Assembly: GCA_963921195.1 (NCBI GenBank)
Contig: OY992538.1
Coordinates: forward strand, 12,424,330-12,488,329
DNA: 64,000 bases
Direction: 5' to 3'
DNA from: Pegoplata infirma
Lineage: Eukaryota; Arthropoda; Insecta; Diptera; Anthomyiidae
The notes under the pieces were generated by a model, which saw only the letters and a program-made list of their open reading frames with translations, searched no databases and had not been told where the DNA came from. Positions within the stretch are counted from its first letter, which is position 1; each line of letters begins with the position of its first letter. This document shows, piece after piece, positions 10,401 through 22,869 of this stretch. The translations under genes were made by a program, and so were the position numbers.

Positions 10401-11185
10401 AGTTTTTTTTACTTATGTACGAAAATTTATACATTAAGATCCCAAACAAAAAAAATAAAAATTTTGTAAATTTCCCAAATACTTTAAAAAATCGTAAATG
10501 TCTCGTTTCTTCGACACCCTTCTTTTTTAAAAAACTAAAAATAGATTTTTTATTATTTATTTTCTAAAACAACATCACCTACATTTTTATCGTCATCATC
10601 ATCATCATTATTCTCAACCACCTGAGTTTTCGTGGTTTATATTTTGTTTTTAGAATAAAATCATTATAATTTTTTTTGTTATTTTCTTAGTTCATTTACA
10701 AGTTCAAGTTCATTTTACATCGACGTTTTACCTCATAAAAAACAGTTCTTTTATATTTTCTTTAATTTAAACAAAATATCTCCCCTTCATTATACAACAA
10801 AATTGACCTACAAATTAGGCCATAAAATTTTATTGTGTTAATTTTCAGATTTTTTTTTTTCGTTTTTCCAAAATTAATTCTATATAAATGTGTTGACTGA
10901 TAGAATTATCTAGATGATATTGAAAATTCTCCAAAATACATATTATGAGATGTATATATTTTTTTTATTAACTTTTCTTGAGTTTTTTTTTTCCTGTTTC
11001 AAGTTTATTTATTTTTTCTTTAAACAATGTTTGTAATACAAATAAACAAGATTTTTAATTTTGAATGTTTTTGTTGTCTTTGGCCATGTCAGATCATGGC
11101 CAACATTTCACTAAATAATTTTTATTTTTTTTTCTCTAGATTTGTTGTATAGTGTACCTGTTTATTTGAAGTATTTTTATTCTCC
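10400..11185. other. AT-rich intron sequence with ATC microsatellite
   Basis: Apart from a short ATC/ATT microsatellite at about 10591-10612 there is no recognisable feature. Open frames are short and biased in composition. Confidence 0.5.
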
Positions 11186-12835
11186 TCCAACCACAGTATG
11201 GGGGTATACTCACTTTGTCATTCCGTATGTAACGCATCGAAATAAAGGTCGTGGATCCCATAAAGTATACATGGGGCATTCCATGTCAAATCGGACACTT
11301 TGAATTTTTTTTTTTAGATTTTCCCAATTTGTTTACAGTTTTTAGTACCCTTCGAAAACTCTTTCGTGATAAATTTTCAAATTTTTTTGATGACCCGTTT
11401 TTAAAAATTGGTAGTTTGTTCCTTTACTCAAATTTCTTTTCCTCATTAATTCTTCAATAATGGTCCAAATTTCAATTTTTTTTTTTAATTTTTGTTTTTT
11501 TACGAACTTTTTACAAACAAGTCCCAAAAAGTTCTTAAAAGCGCTCTACTATGCGATTTTTAAGTTTTACAATTTAACTCTCATTTTTGAAAATGTTTGT
11601 ACTCAGGATTGCCCAGGAGGATTAACGATTATTATTTTTTTAAAATTTTTTGAAAAAATTTTATTGGAATTTTCCAATCTTAAAATCATTTCTACTGCTC
11701 CAATCGTGCGTCATAGAGGGGTCATTTATAAGACCGACCCATTAATTTTTACGTCTTAACATTTCTTTGGAACAAACTAATACCCTATCTCTAATTTCTA
11801 AGGGGGCTCCCACACAAAACGGCATTTTTTAAAATTTGCTCCAACCGCTTTAACTGCCCTAATAATTCCCTTAGAGCAACAAAATGTATGACCGACCCAC
11901 AATATTTTTTAGTCCAAACATTTTCTCTGAAAACACCTACCCTCTATCTTTAACTGTTACGGCAGTTAAAGGAACATGCGTCCGAAAGGAACATTAGTGA
12001 GACCGAACCCCATTTATTTTTACCCTACAACATTTTTTTAAAACATACCTACGCCCTATCTCCACTCCCTAAGTAGGCTCCCATACAAATAATAGTTGGA
12101 GCAAATTTTATAAAAATGTAATTTTGAATGGAAGCCTACTTAGGGAGTTGAGATAGGGCGTAGGTATGTTTTAAACAAATGTTGTAGGGTAAAAATAAAT
12201 GGGGGTCAAAAAAATTGTAGAATCGATAGAAGTTTTACACAAAAAAATTTCAAAAAAATCGAAGAGTACAAACATTTTCAAAAATGAGGTTTAAATTTTA
12301 AAACTTAAAAATCGCATACTAGAGCGCTTTTAAGAATTTTTTGGAAATTTTTTTAAAAAGTACGTAAAAAAAAAAATTTTGAAAAAAAAAAAATTTTTTG
12401 AAAAAAAATTTTTCAAAATTTTTTTTTAAAATTTGATATCTTTTGAACGGGCCATCAAAAAAATCTGAAAATTTACCACGAAGGAGTTTTCGAAGGGTAC
12501 TAAAAACTGTTAACAAATTGGGAAAATCTAAAAAAAAAATTTAAAAGTGTCCGATTTGACATGGAATGCCCCATACGTTATTGATCTATAATCGATTCTA
12601 AGACATTCTATGAATGTCCGTCCGTCTGTATATAACAAGATGCAGTCGAAAATAAAATAGCTAGACTCCTGAAATTTGACAGAATATTTATCTTATGATC
12701 GTCAGCAGGTTAAGTTCGTAAATGGGAAAAATCGGCCCGGGGGGAAAAAACTTTCCCCTTAAAGAACTAAACCAACCTCTGAAAAACGCCACTTTTTATA
12801 TATTTTTTGTTATTTTTGTTAAACAAATGAAAATT
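11186..12835 (-). repeat. Hairpin-led dispersed repeat split by a foldback insertion
   Basis: The segment 11186-11270 (CCTCCAACCACAGTATGGG, then TCACTTTGTCATTCCG, then CCCATAAAGTATAC) and the segment 12575-12835 (ATCGATTCTAAGACATTCT, GTCCGTCCGTCTG, AGCTAGACTCCTGAA, CCCCTTAAAGAACTAAA) are the two halves of one reverse-oriented copy. The 1.3-kb palindrome 11271-12574 lies between them. The same family appears intact at 4944-5696. Confidence 0.75.
11271..12574. mobile_element. Foldback family A, palindromic copy with both tips
   Basis: The left tip ATGGGGCATTCCATGTC and the right tip GACATGGAATGCCCCAT are exact inverted repeats, followed inward by TCGGACACTTT and its complement. The centre (TAAGTAGGCTCCCATAC ... 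GGAAGCCTACTTAG, about 12070-12145) matches the centre of the copy at 4886-7418. The arms are unequal because of internal deletions. The target duplication is unclear (ATAC on the left flank, AC on the right). No open frame of interest is present. Confidence 0.85.
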
Positions 12836-13036
12836 TTTGTGCAATGAAAGTTTAAAGACCTGCATTTGGGCCCAGAGGATTCAAAAATAACAGCTTTTTT
12901 GGCCCACCTCTTTTGTAGGCGTGGATGAAAAAAATATTACAAGTAATGATAAAATTGTCTAATTTAAGATAATATGTATGTATATTATGGTAGTAGCGAA
13001 ATTTTTACTTTGGATTTTTAACCTTGTCGGGTCGAA

Positions 13037-13875
13037 ATATTCACACCACTCTTTAAGCAAGTTTAGGTTGTGTTAAAATGGTGATTAAAACGGGTAATGG
13101 CATTTCACTCCTCTTTATTTTGAACTTTAAAAATCGTTTACACGAAAATTCTAGCTGATCCTGTTTTCGAGTCATTGCTAAATAATTACACTGTTCGACA
13201 ACAAAATCTGCCATCCAATTTTTTCTAGCACGTACCGTTTTTAAGATATCAGCTGTTAAAAAGTAAAAAAAAAACAATAATTTCGCAATTTTTGGGGTCC
13301 ACTGTTATGTTGCTTCCAACAAAGAGGACTTGATTTTATATAAATTGGACCTCCTGATTCCAAAACTGCAATCCAAATTTTTCTAGCATATTCCGTTTTC
13401 GAGATATTCGCGTTTGCGATTTTCGCGTGGGAAAATTTTCAAACGCGAATATCTCGAAAACGGCACATGCTAGAAAAATTTTGATTGCAGTATTGGAATT
13501 AGGAAGTCCATTACACATTTTATATGAAGTCAAGTCCTAATTTTGGAAGAATCTGTAATAGTGGACCACCAAAAGTGAGATTTTATTGGTTTTTTGACTT
13601 TTTAACAGCGAATATCTCAAAAACGGTACGTGCTAGAAAAAAATGTAAGGCAGGATTTAGGAGAGCAAAATCTATAAGAATCAGTTGGATATTTCACTGG
13701 GAGGTATTTGTTGTCAAACAGTGTAATTATTTAGCAAAACCTCGAAAACAGGATCAGCTAGGATTTTCGTGTTAACGATTTTTAAAGTTCAAAATGAAGA
13801 GGAGTGAAATGCCATCACCCGTTTATGTGACCATTTTAACACAACCTAAATTTGCTTGAAGAGGGGTGTGTATTG
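13037..13875. mobile_element. Foldback element C, ~0.84 kb palindrome
   Basis: The left arm 13037-13415 and the right arm 13441-13875 are reverse complements with a loop of only about 25 bases. Paired landmarks are CACACCACTC/GAGGGGTGTG, TTAGGTTGTGTTAAAATGG/CCATTTTAACACAACCTAA, GCTGATCCTGTTTTCGAG/CGAAAACAGGATCAGC and TTTTCGAGATATTCGCGTTT with its complement at the loop. Small indels separate the arms. The sequence differs from foldbacks A and B. Confidence 0.9.
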
Positions 13876-14332
13876 TGACACATGGTCTAAAACTAATGTG
13901 GACAAAATTTTACCCAAATCGAAAAATTTAATCAAAGTTCACATTTCACATTTCGATTTTTTATTTTTGAATGTTAGTGAGCTTTATTAGCTTATTAACG
14001 GCAAAAAGTTCATTTCGATCGGACAAGTTGTTCAATTCCAAAATAGACTTTGAAAAAAAAAGTTGAGGCTGGTTGGGTGCTTACTCTAAAAATTTTTCAA
14101 AAATAAAATTTTTAGTTTTGACAATCATACATTTAAGATTTTTTGTTGCTATTGAAAATAGATTTAACTTCTCCTTTTCGGTGACATCGTATTTTGGTCT
14201 AAAATTAGGGTCAAAAACTGCAAAAATGAAGTTTTGGCCCTATTTAAGACCAAAATTACGATGTCACCAAAAATAAATTAATAAACAATGATGATCTATT
14301 TTAAAGTGCGACAAAAAATCTTTAATATATCT

Positions 14333-15057
14333 GGGGCATTCCTTGTCACATCGGACACTTTGAAAAAATTTTTTTTTAGATTTTCCCAATTTGTTTAGTA
14401 CCCTTTGAAAACTCTTTCGTGGTAAATTTTCAGATTTTTTTGATGGCCCGTTCAAAAGATATCGATTTTTTAAAAATTGGTAGTTTGTTCCTTTACTCAA
14501 ACTTCTTTTACTCATCACTTCTTCAATAATGGTCCAAATTTCAAATTTTTTTTCAAAATTTTTGTTTTTTTACGTACTTTTAAAAAAAAAGGTCCCAAAA
14601 AGTTCTTAAAAGCTTTCTAGCATGCGATTTTTAAGTTTACAATTTAAATCTCATTTTTGAAAATGTTTGTACTCTTCGATTTTTTTGAAATTTTTTTGTG
14701 TAAAACTTCTATCGATTCTACAAATTTTTTGCCCAGGAGGATCGTGGGATAACGATTACTTTTTTTTTAAAATTTGTTGAAAAAATTTTATTGTAATTTT
14801 CCAATCTTAAAATCATTTCTACTGCTTCAATGGTGCGTCTTAGAGGGGTCATTTATAAGAGCGACCCCCATTAATTTTTACGTCTTAACATTTCTTTGGA
14901 ACAAACTAATACCCTGTCTTTCTAAGGGGGCTCCCACACATAACGACATTTTTTAAAATTTGCTCCAACCGCTCTAACTGCCCTAATAGTGCCCTTAGAG
15001 CAACAAAATATGTGACCGACCCACAATATTTTTTTAGTCCAAACATTTTCTCTGAAA
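14333..15057. repeat. Foldback family A, solo left arm
   Basis: The copy starts at GGGGCATTCCTTGTCACATC, then CCCTTTGAAAACTCTTTCG, GGTCCAAATTTC, AAGCTTTCTAGCATGCG, CCCAGGAGGATCGTGGG and CACAATATTTTTTTAGTCC. It ends near TTTTCTCTGAAAA. This is the left half of the palindrome only, so the right arm was lost or never formed. Confidence 0.75.
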
Positions 15058-15059
15058 AA

Positions 15060-16267
15060 CTACTCCTCTGAAACTTTGAAGCCCTTTTAAAAGGAAACAG
15101 GATCACAAAATTAAAAAATGGAAATGTAGTTTTGCTACATTTATTCTGTAGTTTAAAACGTATATTATCCAGTTCGTGTTTAATATTTTTTTGTCTTTTT
15201 GTTGCTTGGTGTTATTTAAAAATTTTGATTTTTTAAATTTTTTTCTAGCCTTGAGTACTGTATTAAATGATTCGTCTTTGATGATTGTACCACTCTTACT
15301 TATTTTAATTTCTATTTTTTCCAGTTGAATACAATTCTGAAAATTATATTTACCGCATATTGTTTTTCTTTAAAAAATTAAAAAAAAATTGTTGTTGTGT
15401 TTTTTACTCTATGTATAAATATATTTAAAAAGCTTTTATTTCCGCTCGCTAGAAGAAAAACATGAAAAACAAATTATTGTGGGCCTTCAGAGCTTTTTGT
15501 TTTAAGAAAATTATTTCATAATTGTGGGAGATATTTGTGTTGAATTTTAAAATACATAAATTTAATTATTGTATTTTCTTTTTAATTTTTCTACTGAATT
15601 TTTATGTGGTCAACCCAATTTGCATTAACCAAGCTGAAAATTGTAATTTTGTAAAGAAATTTAATTACACAGGGTTGAGGATTGCGGTTGTTTGTTCAAA
15701 ATTTTAGAAAATTTTGACTCAAATATTTGCAAATATTTTTGAATTTTTTTTTTTTTAAGATTTACTGCATTTATAATATAAAAATACTTTTTTTTGAACC
15801 ATTTAACTATGAAATACCCTTTTCATATCGACTATGTTGCGTTAACAGCACGCGTGTGTTATTTCAAAAACGTCAATATCATCAGCATACGCGAGCTGTT
15901 TGACACTTGTGTTGTATATAATGTCTGACGTATTTAGTTTTATTTTTTGAAAAAAATAATTTCTAATTTAAAGAGGCAAACAATAATGCATTCGCATTTA
16001 TTGATTCTAAATGTTTTGACCAAGTTCCAAAAAAAAAAAGCTTTAAGGAAAAATGTTCACTCCTCCGGTAACCCCACTTACAATCAAATTAAAATGTCAG
16101 TTTAATCAGCAGAAAAATTTGCTAAAAATATACCAAGTTTGAGCCATATAAGAAATCTGCTGATTTTAGCAGACAATGCTTGCTAAATTTTAAACTTGAA
16201 ACAAAACAAAATTATTGATCAAATTATTTGACTGTAAAATTTTTTAAATGACAAAAACACTTCTAAA
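15060..16267. other. AT-rich intron sequence, unassigned
   Basis: No gene, RNA or clear repeat is seen. A short stretch around 15830-15930 is slightly less AT-rich (GTTAACAGCACGCGTGTG, CAGCATACGCGAGCTG), but it has no open frame. Confidence 0.5.
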
Positions 16268-18405
16268 ACAAGTACTTTTTATAAAAAGTACCTTTTAAAA
16301 AAACAAGCTTTAAAAAAATACCTTTTAAAAAAGTACCTTTTAAAAAAGTACCTTTTGAAAAAGTACCTTTTAAAAAAGTACCTTTAAAAAAAGTACCTTT
16401 TATAAAACAAGTAAGAAAATTATAGTCGGTCTAGACCGACCATATAATACCCTACACCAGAGTTTCCCGGAAAATGGGTTACAATTTCAAACATGGACCG
16501 ATTAGATCTGTATTTTTTCAACTCTTTAATAAGTGTAAAAAACACTCACAACGCAAATTTGAGTGAAATAAATTTCTTTTTGTTGATAATAAATCGCTTT
16601 AACTGAATATCGGGCTTAACTTTCACATCGGGCCTAAGTCCAAAAATGGTCCGATGAAAATCAGATTTGATAAGATTAACATACACAAACATTACATTTA
16701 TAAAAAAGTACAAGTACATTTTATAAAAAGTACCTTTTATAAAAAAGTACTTCTATAAAAAGTACCTTTTATAAAAAAGTTTCTTTTTATAAAAAAGTAC
16801 CTTTTAAAAAAAAGTACCTTTTAAAAAAATGTGCCTTTTAAAAAAAGTACCTTTTATAAAAAAGTGCCTTTTTTTAAAAAATACCTTTTATAAAAAAATA
16901 ACTTTTATAAAAAAGTACATTTTATAAAAAAGTACCATTTATAAAAAATTACCTTTTATAAGAAAGTACCTTTTATAAAAAAGTACCTTTAATAAAAAAG
17001 AACCTTTTATAAAAAACTACCTTTTATAAAAAATTACCTTTTATAAAAAATTACCTTTTATAAAAAAGTACCTTTATAAAAAAGTACCTTTTATAAAAAA
17101 TACCTCTTTTTAAAATGTACCTTTTATAAAAAAGTACCTTTTATAAAAAAGTACCTTTTATAAAAAATTACCTTTTATAAAAAAGTACCTTTTATAAAAA
17201 AGTGCCTTTTATAAAAAAGTAACTTTTACAAAAAAGTACCTTTTTAAAAAGTACCTTTTATAAAAAAGTACCTTTTATAAGAAAGTACCTTTTATAAAAA
17301 TAGTACCTTTTATAAAAAAGTACCTTTCATAAAAAAGTACCTTTTATAAAAAGTACCTTTCATAAAAAGTACCTCTTACAAAAAAGTACCTTTTATAAAA
17401 AGGTACCCTTTTTAAAAAAGAACCTTTTATAAAAAAGTACTTGTTATAAAAAAAATCCTTTTATAAAAAAGCACCTTTTAAAAAAATTTACCTATTTAAA
17501 AAATGTACCTTTTTAAAAAATGTACCCTTTTTAAAAAAAATACCTTTTATAAAAAAGTTAACTTTTATAAAAAAGTACCTTTTATTAAAAAGTACTTTTT
17601 TATAAAAAAGTACTTTTTATAAAAAAGAAGCTTTTATAAAAAAGTACCTTTTATAAAAAAGTACCTTTTATAAAAAAGTACCTTTTATAAAAATGTACCT
17701 TTTATAAAAAAGTACCTTTTATAAAAAAGTACCTTTTATAAAAAAGGTCCTTTTATAAAAAAGTACAATTTATAAAAAAGTACCTTTTATAAAAAAGTAC
17801 CTTTTATAAAAAAGTACCTTTTATAAAAAAGTACCTTTTATAAAAAAGTACCTTTTATAAAAAAGTAACTTTTATAAAAAAGTACCTTTTATAAAAAAGT
17901 ACCTTTTATAAAACAGTACCTTTTACAAAAAAGTACTTTTTATAAAAAAGTACCTTTTATAAAACAGTACCTTTTATAAAAAAGTACCTTTTATAAAAAA
18001 GTACCTTTTATAAAAAAGTACCTTTTATAAAAAAGTACCTTTTATAAAAAAGTACCTTTTATAAAAAAGTACCTTTTATAAAAAAGTACCTTTTATAAAA
18101 AAGTACCTTTTATAAAAAAGTACCTTTTATAAAAAAGTACCTTTTATAAAAAAGTACCTTTTATAAAAAAGTACCTTTTATAAAAAAGTACTTTTTATAA
18201 AAAAGTACCTTTTATAAAAAAGTGCCTTTTTTTAAAAAGTACCTTTTATAAAAAAGCAACTTTTATAAAAAAGTACCTTTTATAAAAAAGTACCTTTTAT
18301 AAAAAGTAACTTTTATAAAAAAGTACCTTTAATAAAAAAGTACCTTTTATAAAAAAGTACCATTTATAAAAAAGTGCCTTTTGTAAAAAAGTACTTTGTA
18401 AATAA
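16268..18405. repeat. 17-bp tandem array (TACCTTTTATAAAAAAG)
   Basis: Roughly 110 units of a 17-bp sequence TACCTTTTATAAAAAAG occur head to tail, best conserved between about 17600 and 18200 where successive units are identical. Flanking units are diverged. Each unit junction gives GTAC, and the unit is an imperfect palindrome around TTTATAAAA. The array is broken once, by a different repeat at about 16407-16690. Confidence 0.95.
16407..16690 (+). repeat. Hairpin-led dispersed repeat, 5' part, inside the 17-bp array
   Basis: It begins ACAAGTAAGAAAATTATA, then the stem GTCGGTC (16425-16431) / GACCGAC (16434-16440), then AATACCCTACACCAGAG. Only the 5' part of the family is recognisable. The 17-bp array continues on both sides, so the element most likely inserted into it. 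Confidence 0.65.
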
Positions 18406-20340
18406 GTAACTTTTTGCAAAAAGAAAAAAATAATAGTTCTTTTTGATAGATCCTTTTTTAAAATGACATTTTTTGTTGTAATTTTGGATAATTCCTTACA
18501 GATGGCAACACTTAAATGTTGTAAATTTAAAAGTCATAAATCTTCGAAATGCTATTTGTAGTTCTGTGTAAATAAATTTGTCTTTTACACCAAACTGACA
18601 CCGAATGAATTATGTTTTTGTATGCATCACACCGAAAAAAAACAACACAAAAATGCTTTTTTTGTAAATAACACTTGTTGCCACAATTTAATTTGTACGT
18701 TTAATTAACAACAAAAAATTAAATTTAAAATAAAAAAAAAAAAAAAAATGTTACTTATTATAAAACAATTAAAAGCTTTTCAGATCAAATATTTAAAATT
18801 TACACAAAAATTATTTAAATGAATGAAAAGTTCAGAACCCTTATAAATGGGTTTTCGGGGGAGATCAATTTATGATAATTTTTCAACACACACGAAAAAC
18901 ATTTTGAAATATTTTAATTTCAGAAAAATCACATTTTCTTTTCAGTTGTTATTTTGTCGGTTTGTTTCTTCAATAATTATTTAAAATAGAGCTAAAGACA
19001 CATAATATTTATATTTAGATTTTTTTCTGATTTCCACCAAAAAAATGAAAAGGAAAAATCATTTTTGAAGCTTTTTCAAAGTTCTATTAGAGCATTTTTT
19101 AGTCACTCTTTAGACGTTCTGGTGTACGTGTCGCGCTAAAACACTGGTCTATTTGAATATTAACGTGGTGAATTTTGAAAATTTTGCTGAACAAGATTTA
19201 TATATCTAAATAATTTTTCCAACATATTCATAATAGATATTTTGTGCAGATATATATTTAAAAAGAAATTTTCTATATATATGATCTGAGTGTGTGTGGT
19301 TTAAAGAAGTGAAAAAATATTATTTGAAACCAAAGAAGAAAAAAAAAAATTATATAAATTCTATTGAAAATTCTGAAATAAAAATTTTGAAGTACGAAGA
19401 TAATTTTGAAGATAATTTCGTAAAAAAATAGAATTTTGTAAATTTGTTATATATGTGTATTTAAAGCATATATATACAATTTCATTTACATAAAATTCAA
19501 AATCAAAAAAAGTGAGTGAAAGCTTAAACAACTAAAAAAAATAAAATTTTGAAAAATTCATATTTTTATACATCTACACATTAAATTAAATATATCGGCT
19601 GAATGACAATATATATCCAATTAAAAAAACAATTAAAAATATATATTTTTTAAATCAATGGACTTTTTATGGACTTTATTTATTAAAAAAAAATATAAAA
19701 AGTGAAGTGTTAATTTAAACACAGTGCACAAAAAAAAAATTAATTTCAAAAATTTTGAATTTCATAAAACAGTAAAAGCTTTTATTACTGGACTATGCCA
19801 CCCATTGCCGGTCACTTTTTCTTTGGATAGCTCATCGGTTTTGTCCAGCTGTAGTTGTTTTCGCTGTGACTATATTTAAAAAAAAAAATTTTATTCATAT
19901 TATGTATAAGAAATTTATTATTTTGTTCTTTTTTTAAATTCTGTCTGATTTTATTTGCCAGTTGTTTTCTTAAACGCCCACTATATTTCAAAACGATTAT
20001 TCTAGGCCAAGACTTTCGTTAAAAAAATAACATAGATGCCATATTTTTCAATAAAACATTTTTATTTGTTTTTTTTTTTTGAATTCTAGACAGGGTCGTA
20101 GTTTAGTTTGAAGTGAAAGAAGGGAAATTTGATAAATTTTGTGTTGTCGAAATTTTATATCTTAAAATCATATATCGAAGCTTTGACCAAAACACCTATG
20201 TGTATTTAAAAAAAATTAAAAGAAACTTTAGGAAACAGCTTAATTTTAAGCTTTAGCGTTGTTTTTTTAAGCTATTACTTTAAACTCAAAATTAAAAAAA
20301 TTAACCGAAATTAAGCAAAATTTCGGCATCTTCAAAAAAA
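18406..20340. other. AT-rich, repeat-poor intron sequence
   Basis: This is the longest part of the 34-kb intron with no recognised repeat. It contains a few less AT-rich words (CGTTCTGGTGTACGTGTCGCG near 19120, split here for length at the CpGs; CCACCCATTGCCGGTCAC near 19800). I see no splice-flanked open frame. It could hold an alternative first exon or an enhancer, but nothing in the sequence shows that. Confidence 0.4.
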
Positions 20341-20361
20341 ATTTGAAAAAACCGGTTCAAG

Positions 20362-20411
20362 TTAACAGTAAAAGCTAGTTAAGGTTCAAGTTAAACGAGC
20401 TTTTACTGTTT
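20362..20411. repeat. Short inverted repeat (AACAGTAAAAGCT)
   Basis: AACAGTAAAAGCT is followed about 25 bases later by AGCTTTTACTGTT, giving a 13-bp perfect stem. The purpose is unknown. It may be a remnant of a small transposon. Confidence 0.7.
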
Positions 20412-21284
20412 ACAAAAAACCCATGTCAAAAAAAATGGCAATACTAACAGCTGTTTTTTGTTTCATATTGCCAATTCAAAAAAACTTACTTTTCAGGAGT
20501 GATAAAAATTTAGTTAGTTCGCTCATTTTTGTAAAAATGAACAATGTATGTAGCTTCCGCAAAATTTCATATTTTGCACCTTTTTGCGCATTTTTCGGAG
20601 ATGACATTTTTTGTATATAAAAACAAACAAATATTTTTTTAGAGTTGGCATATTTTGTCGGAAAATAAAAATTAAATTTTTTTGAAAAATGTTTGGTTTT
20701 CACGGTTTTTTTGAGCTTTTTGTCATGGGAATTGGAAAAAAATAAAAATATTTTTATATTTTTTAAAGCACAGGGCTTTCAGACCTTTCCATCTCGAGGT
20801 GGTAAATTTTGTCACACTCTAACTCACGCAAGATTACTCCAAACTGAACTACATATCTTAAAAAGCTTATACATATTATGACTTAAATCGGCCCATAAAT
20901 AGGCTGACAATTCGTACTGAATTTATCCATGCATGTACTGGTTTTTAATCAATTGTACTGATCATAAAACGTTGTACTGATTTGTACTGATTTTTTGTAA
21001 TATGTACTGATTGAACTGAGTTTTGAACATTATCCATACAAAAATTTTATTTTAATTTTCATAAAACAAAATGTCATAGTAGTTTTTTTTTATAACTTAA
21101 GCACATACTAATACTGGTTCGACGCTCATGACAGGTGTCAAAATAGTAACATTGAATCATATTAGCTTTTCCATTTTGTTCCACTGTTTGGGTTAAAAAA
21201 ACTAATATAGCGCGCCATAAGAAAACTATCCTCAGAAAACTTTTAATGTCAAATTTATTCAGTTAAAAGTCAATTGTACTAGAG
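20412..21284. other. AT-rich intron sequence, little recognised
   Basis: One segment near 21117-21160 (GACAGGTGTCAAAA preceded by a CGAC word) resembles the MITE at 52948-53166, so a decayed relative may lie here. The GTACTG words around 20930-21020 form a weak repeat. No gene was found. Confidence 0.4.
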
Positions 21285-21532
21285 ATAAGCGCGTGAGTGG
21301 ATTTTGATTCACACAAGCTTACGCAAAAAATGATAGAATCACTCACTAATCACTAATGTACTTTTTTCCATTCACACTCGCTCACAATCACGTGATTGCA
21401 ATGAAAATCAGTCACGCGTGACTCACGCAAGATTCAATAACGCTCACGCATGAGTCATGCAAGCTCTACTCACGCAATAAATATTTTTTTACAAAAACTT
21501 TTTTAAATAATTTTTTTATTAAAAAAAAAATA

Positions 21533-21833
21533 CAGTGACTCAAAGTAATAATGGAACAGTTTAAATGTTTAAACTTGGAAAACATCAACTTAGGAATATT
21601 TAAAAAAAAAAATATCTACAAATAATTTAATTTTCCAGTGCGACCCTCGTATCTTATTTAATATTTGCTCAATCTGGACGCTATTAAGCTTAAATTAAAG
21701 CTTGGAAAAATTCCTATATAGCACTTTTTTTTAAAAATAATCGATTGATAATTATCAGATTTAGTATTGATAACTTTTCCTTTAAAGAACTGCTAACAAA
21801 TATATGCTGTTTCATTATTACTTTGAGTCACTG
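21533..21833. mobile_element. Tc1/mariner-like MITE with TA target site
   Basis: The left end CAGTGACTCAAAGTAATAAT and the right end ATTATTACTTTGAGTCACTG are perfect inverted repeats of at least 20 bp, continuing as GGAACAG/CTGTTTC. The element is 301 bp and is flanked by TA on both sides (21531-21532, 21834-21835). A diverged relative lies at about 29800-30115 (shared CGACCCTCGTA, CAATCT.GACGC.ATTAAGC). The superfamily is inferred from the TA duplication and the CAGTG start. Confidence 0.88.
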
Positions 21834-22211
21834 TATAATATACGAATGATTACTAGCGAATTATTCATACTATCTAACGTGAATACATACCTTTACCGCG
21901 GGTTGAGTTGAAACTTTCACAATTATTTTTTACGACTATTCACTACTTTTTTGCTTCTATCAGCCGCTTTTATAACTGTAGAGCAATTCAGTACCCATTT
22001 TTTTTGATCGGCCACCCATTTTTTTCATAAAAATATCTTAAAAAAACCAAAAAAATATTTCTTGAAAATAATGCTATGAGAATATCATGGTTTTAATTAG
22101 TAAAGAAAATAATGACCTCGAGCAAGAATAAACATCCTCAAAATACAAAAATTTTTTTTAGCAGAATATGTAAAAAATAAAATCACGCAAACTCGCGCAA
22201 AAAATGACTCA

Positions 22212-22795
22212 CAAGGGAAGTGTCACCCGCGGATCTTTATGAAATTGGTTTTATTTTGTAGAGCAGAAAAAATAAAGGGACACGTATATTTTTTTAACGG
22301 CCCAAATTCGTATTTAGGGGGTAAGAAGGAGGGGGGAAGACAAGGCCATTTTCAGTTTTTTCGTTTATCTCCTATATTATGCAAAAAAACCTAGTCATGT
22401 TACATATCAAATGAAAGGTCTTTGCAAAAGCTATCTACGTGTGCTAAGAACTTGTCCAAACATGTACAACTTTTCGTCATATTGAGTAAAATGCCAAAAT
22501 TTTGGGACATTTTTGTTAATAAGTCGAAAAATATTAACTTCTCGGGCCCGTTGTTAGCACCACAAGATAGGTATTTTAATACCTATAATCTGATACCACA
22601 CATGCCTATATTAATTTTGTTTAAATAGGAGTAAATCGTAAAAAACTGGAAAAGGTCAATTTCCCCCCATACGAATCGACCCCCCTAAAACTGAGTTTGG
22701 GCCGCTAAAAAAAACGTGTCGAATTAATTTTCGTTCTTAACAACATATCCAAATTTCATGAAGATCGGAGGGTGACACCAGGGAGACTTCCCTTG
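22212..22795 (+). mobile_element. TIR element (CAAGGGAAG ends), copy 1
   Basis: The 584-bp element begins CAAGGGAAG and ends CTTCCCTTG, with GTGTCACC/GGTGACAC further in. It is 80-90 percent similar by eye, in inverted orientation, to 50706-51305. Its left inverted repeat carries a short deletion. The interior has no long open frame. Flanks are TCA and TTA, consistent with a decayed 3-bp duplication. Confidence 0.8.
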
Positions 22796-22869
22796 TTAGT
22801 CACGGAAAAAATTGACTTACTCACTAATCACTGAAGCAGATTTTTTTCAACTTACACTTTCAACTTACA

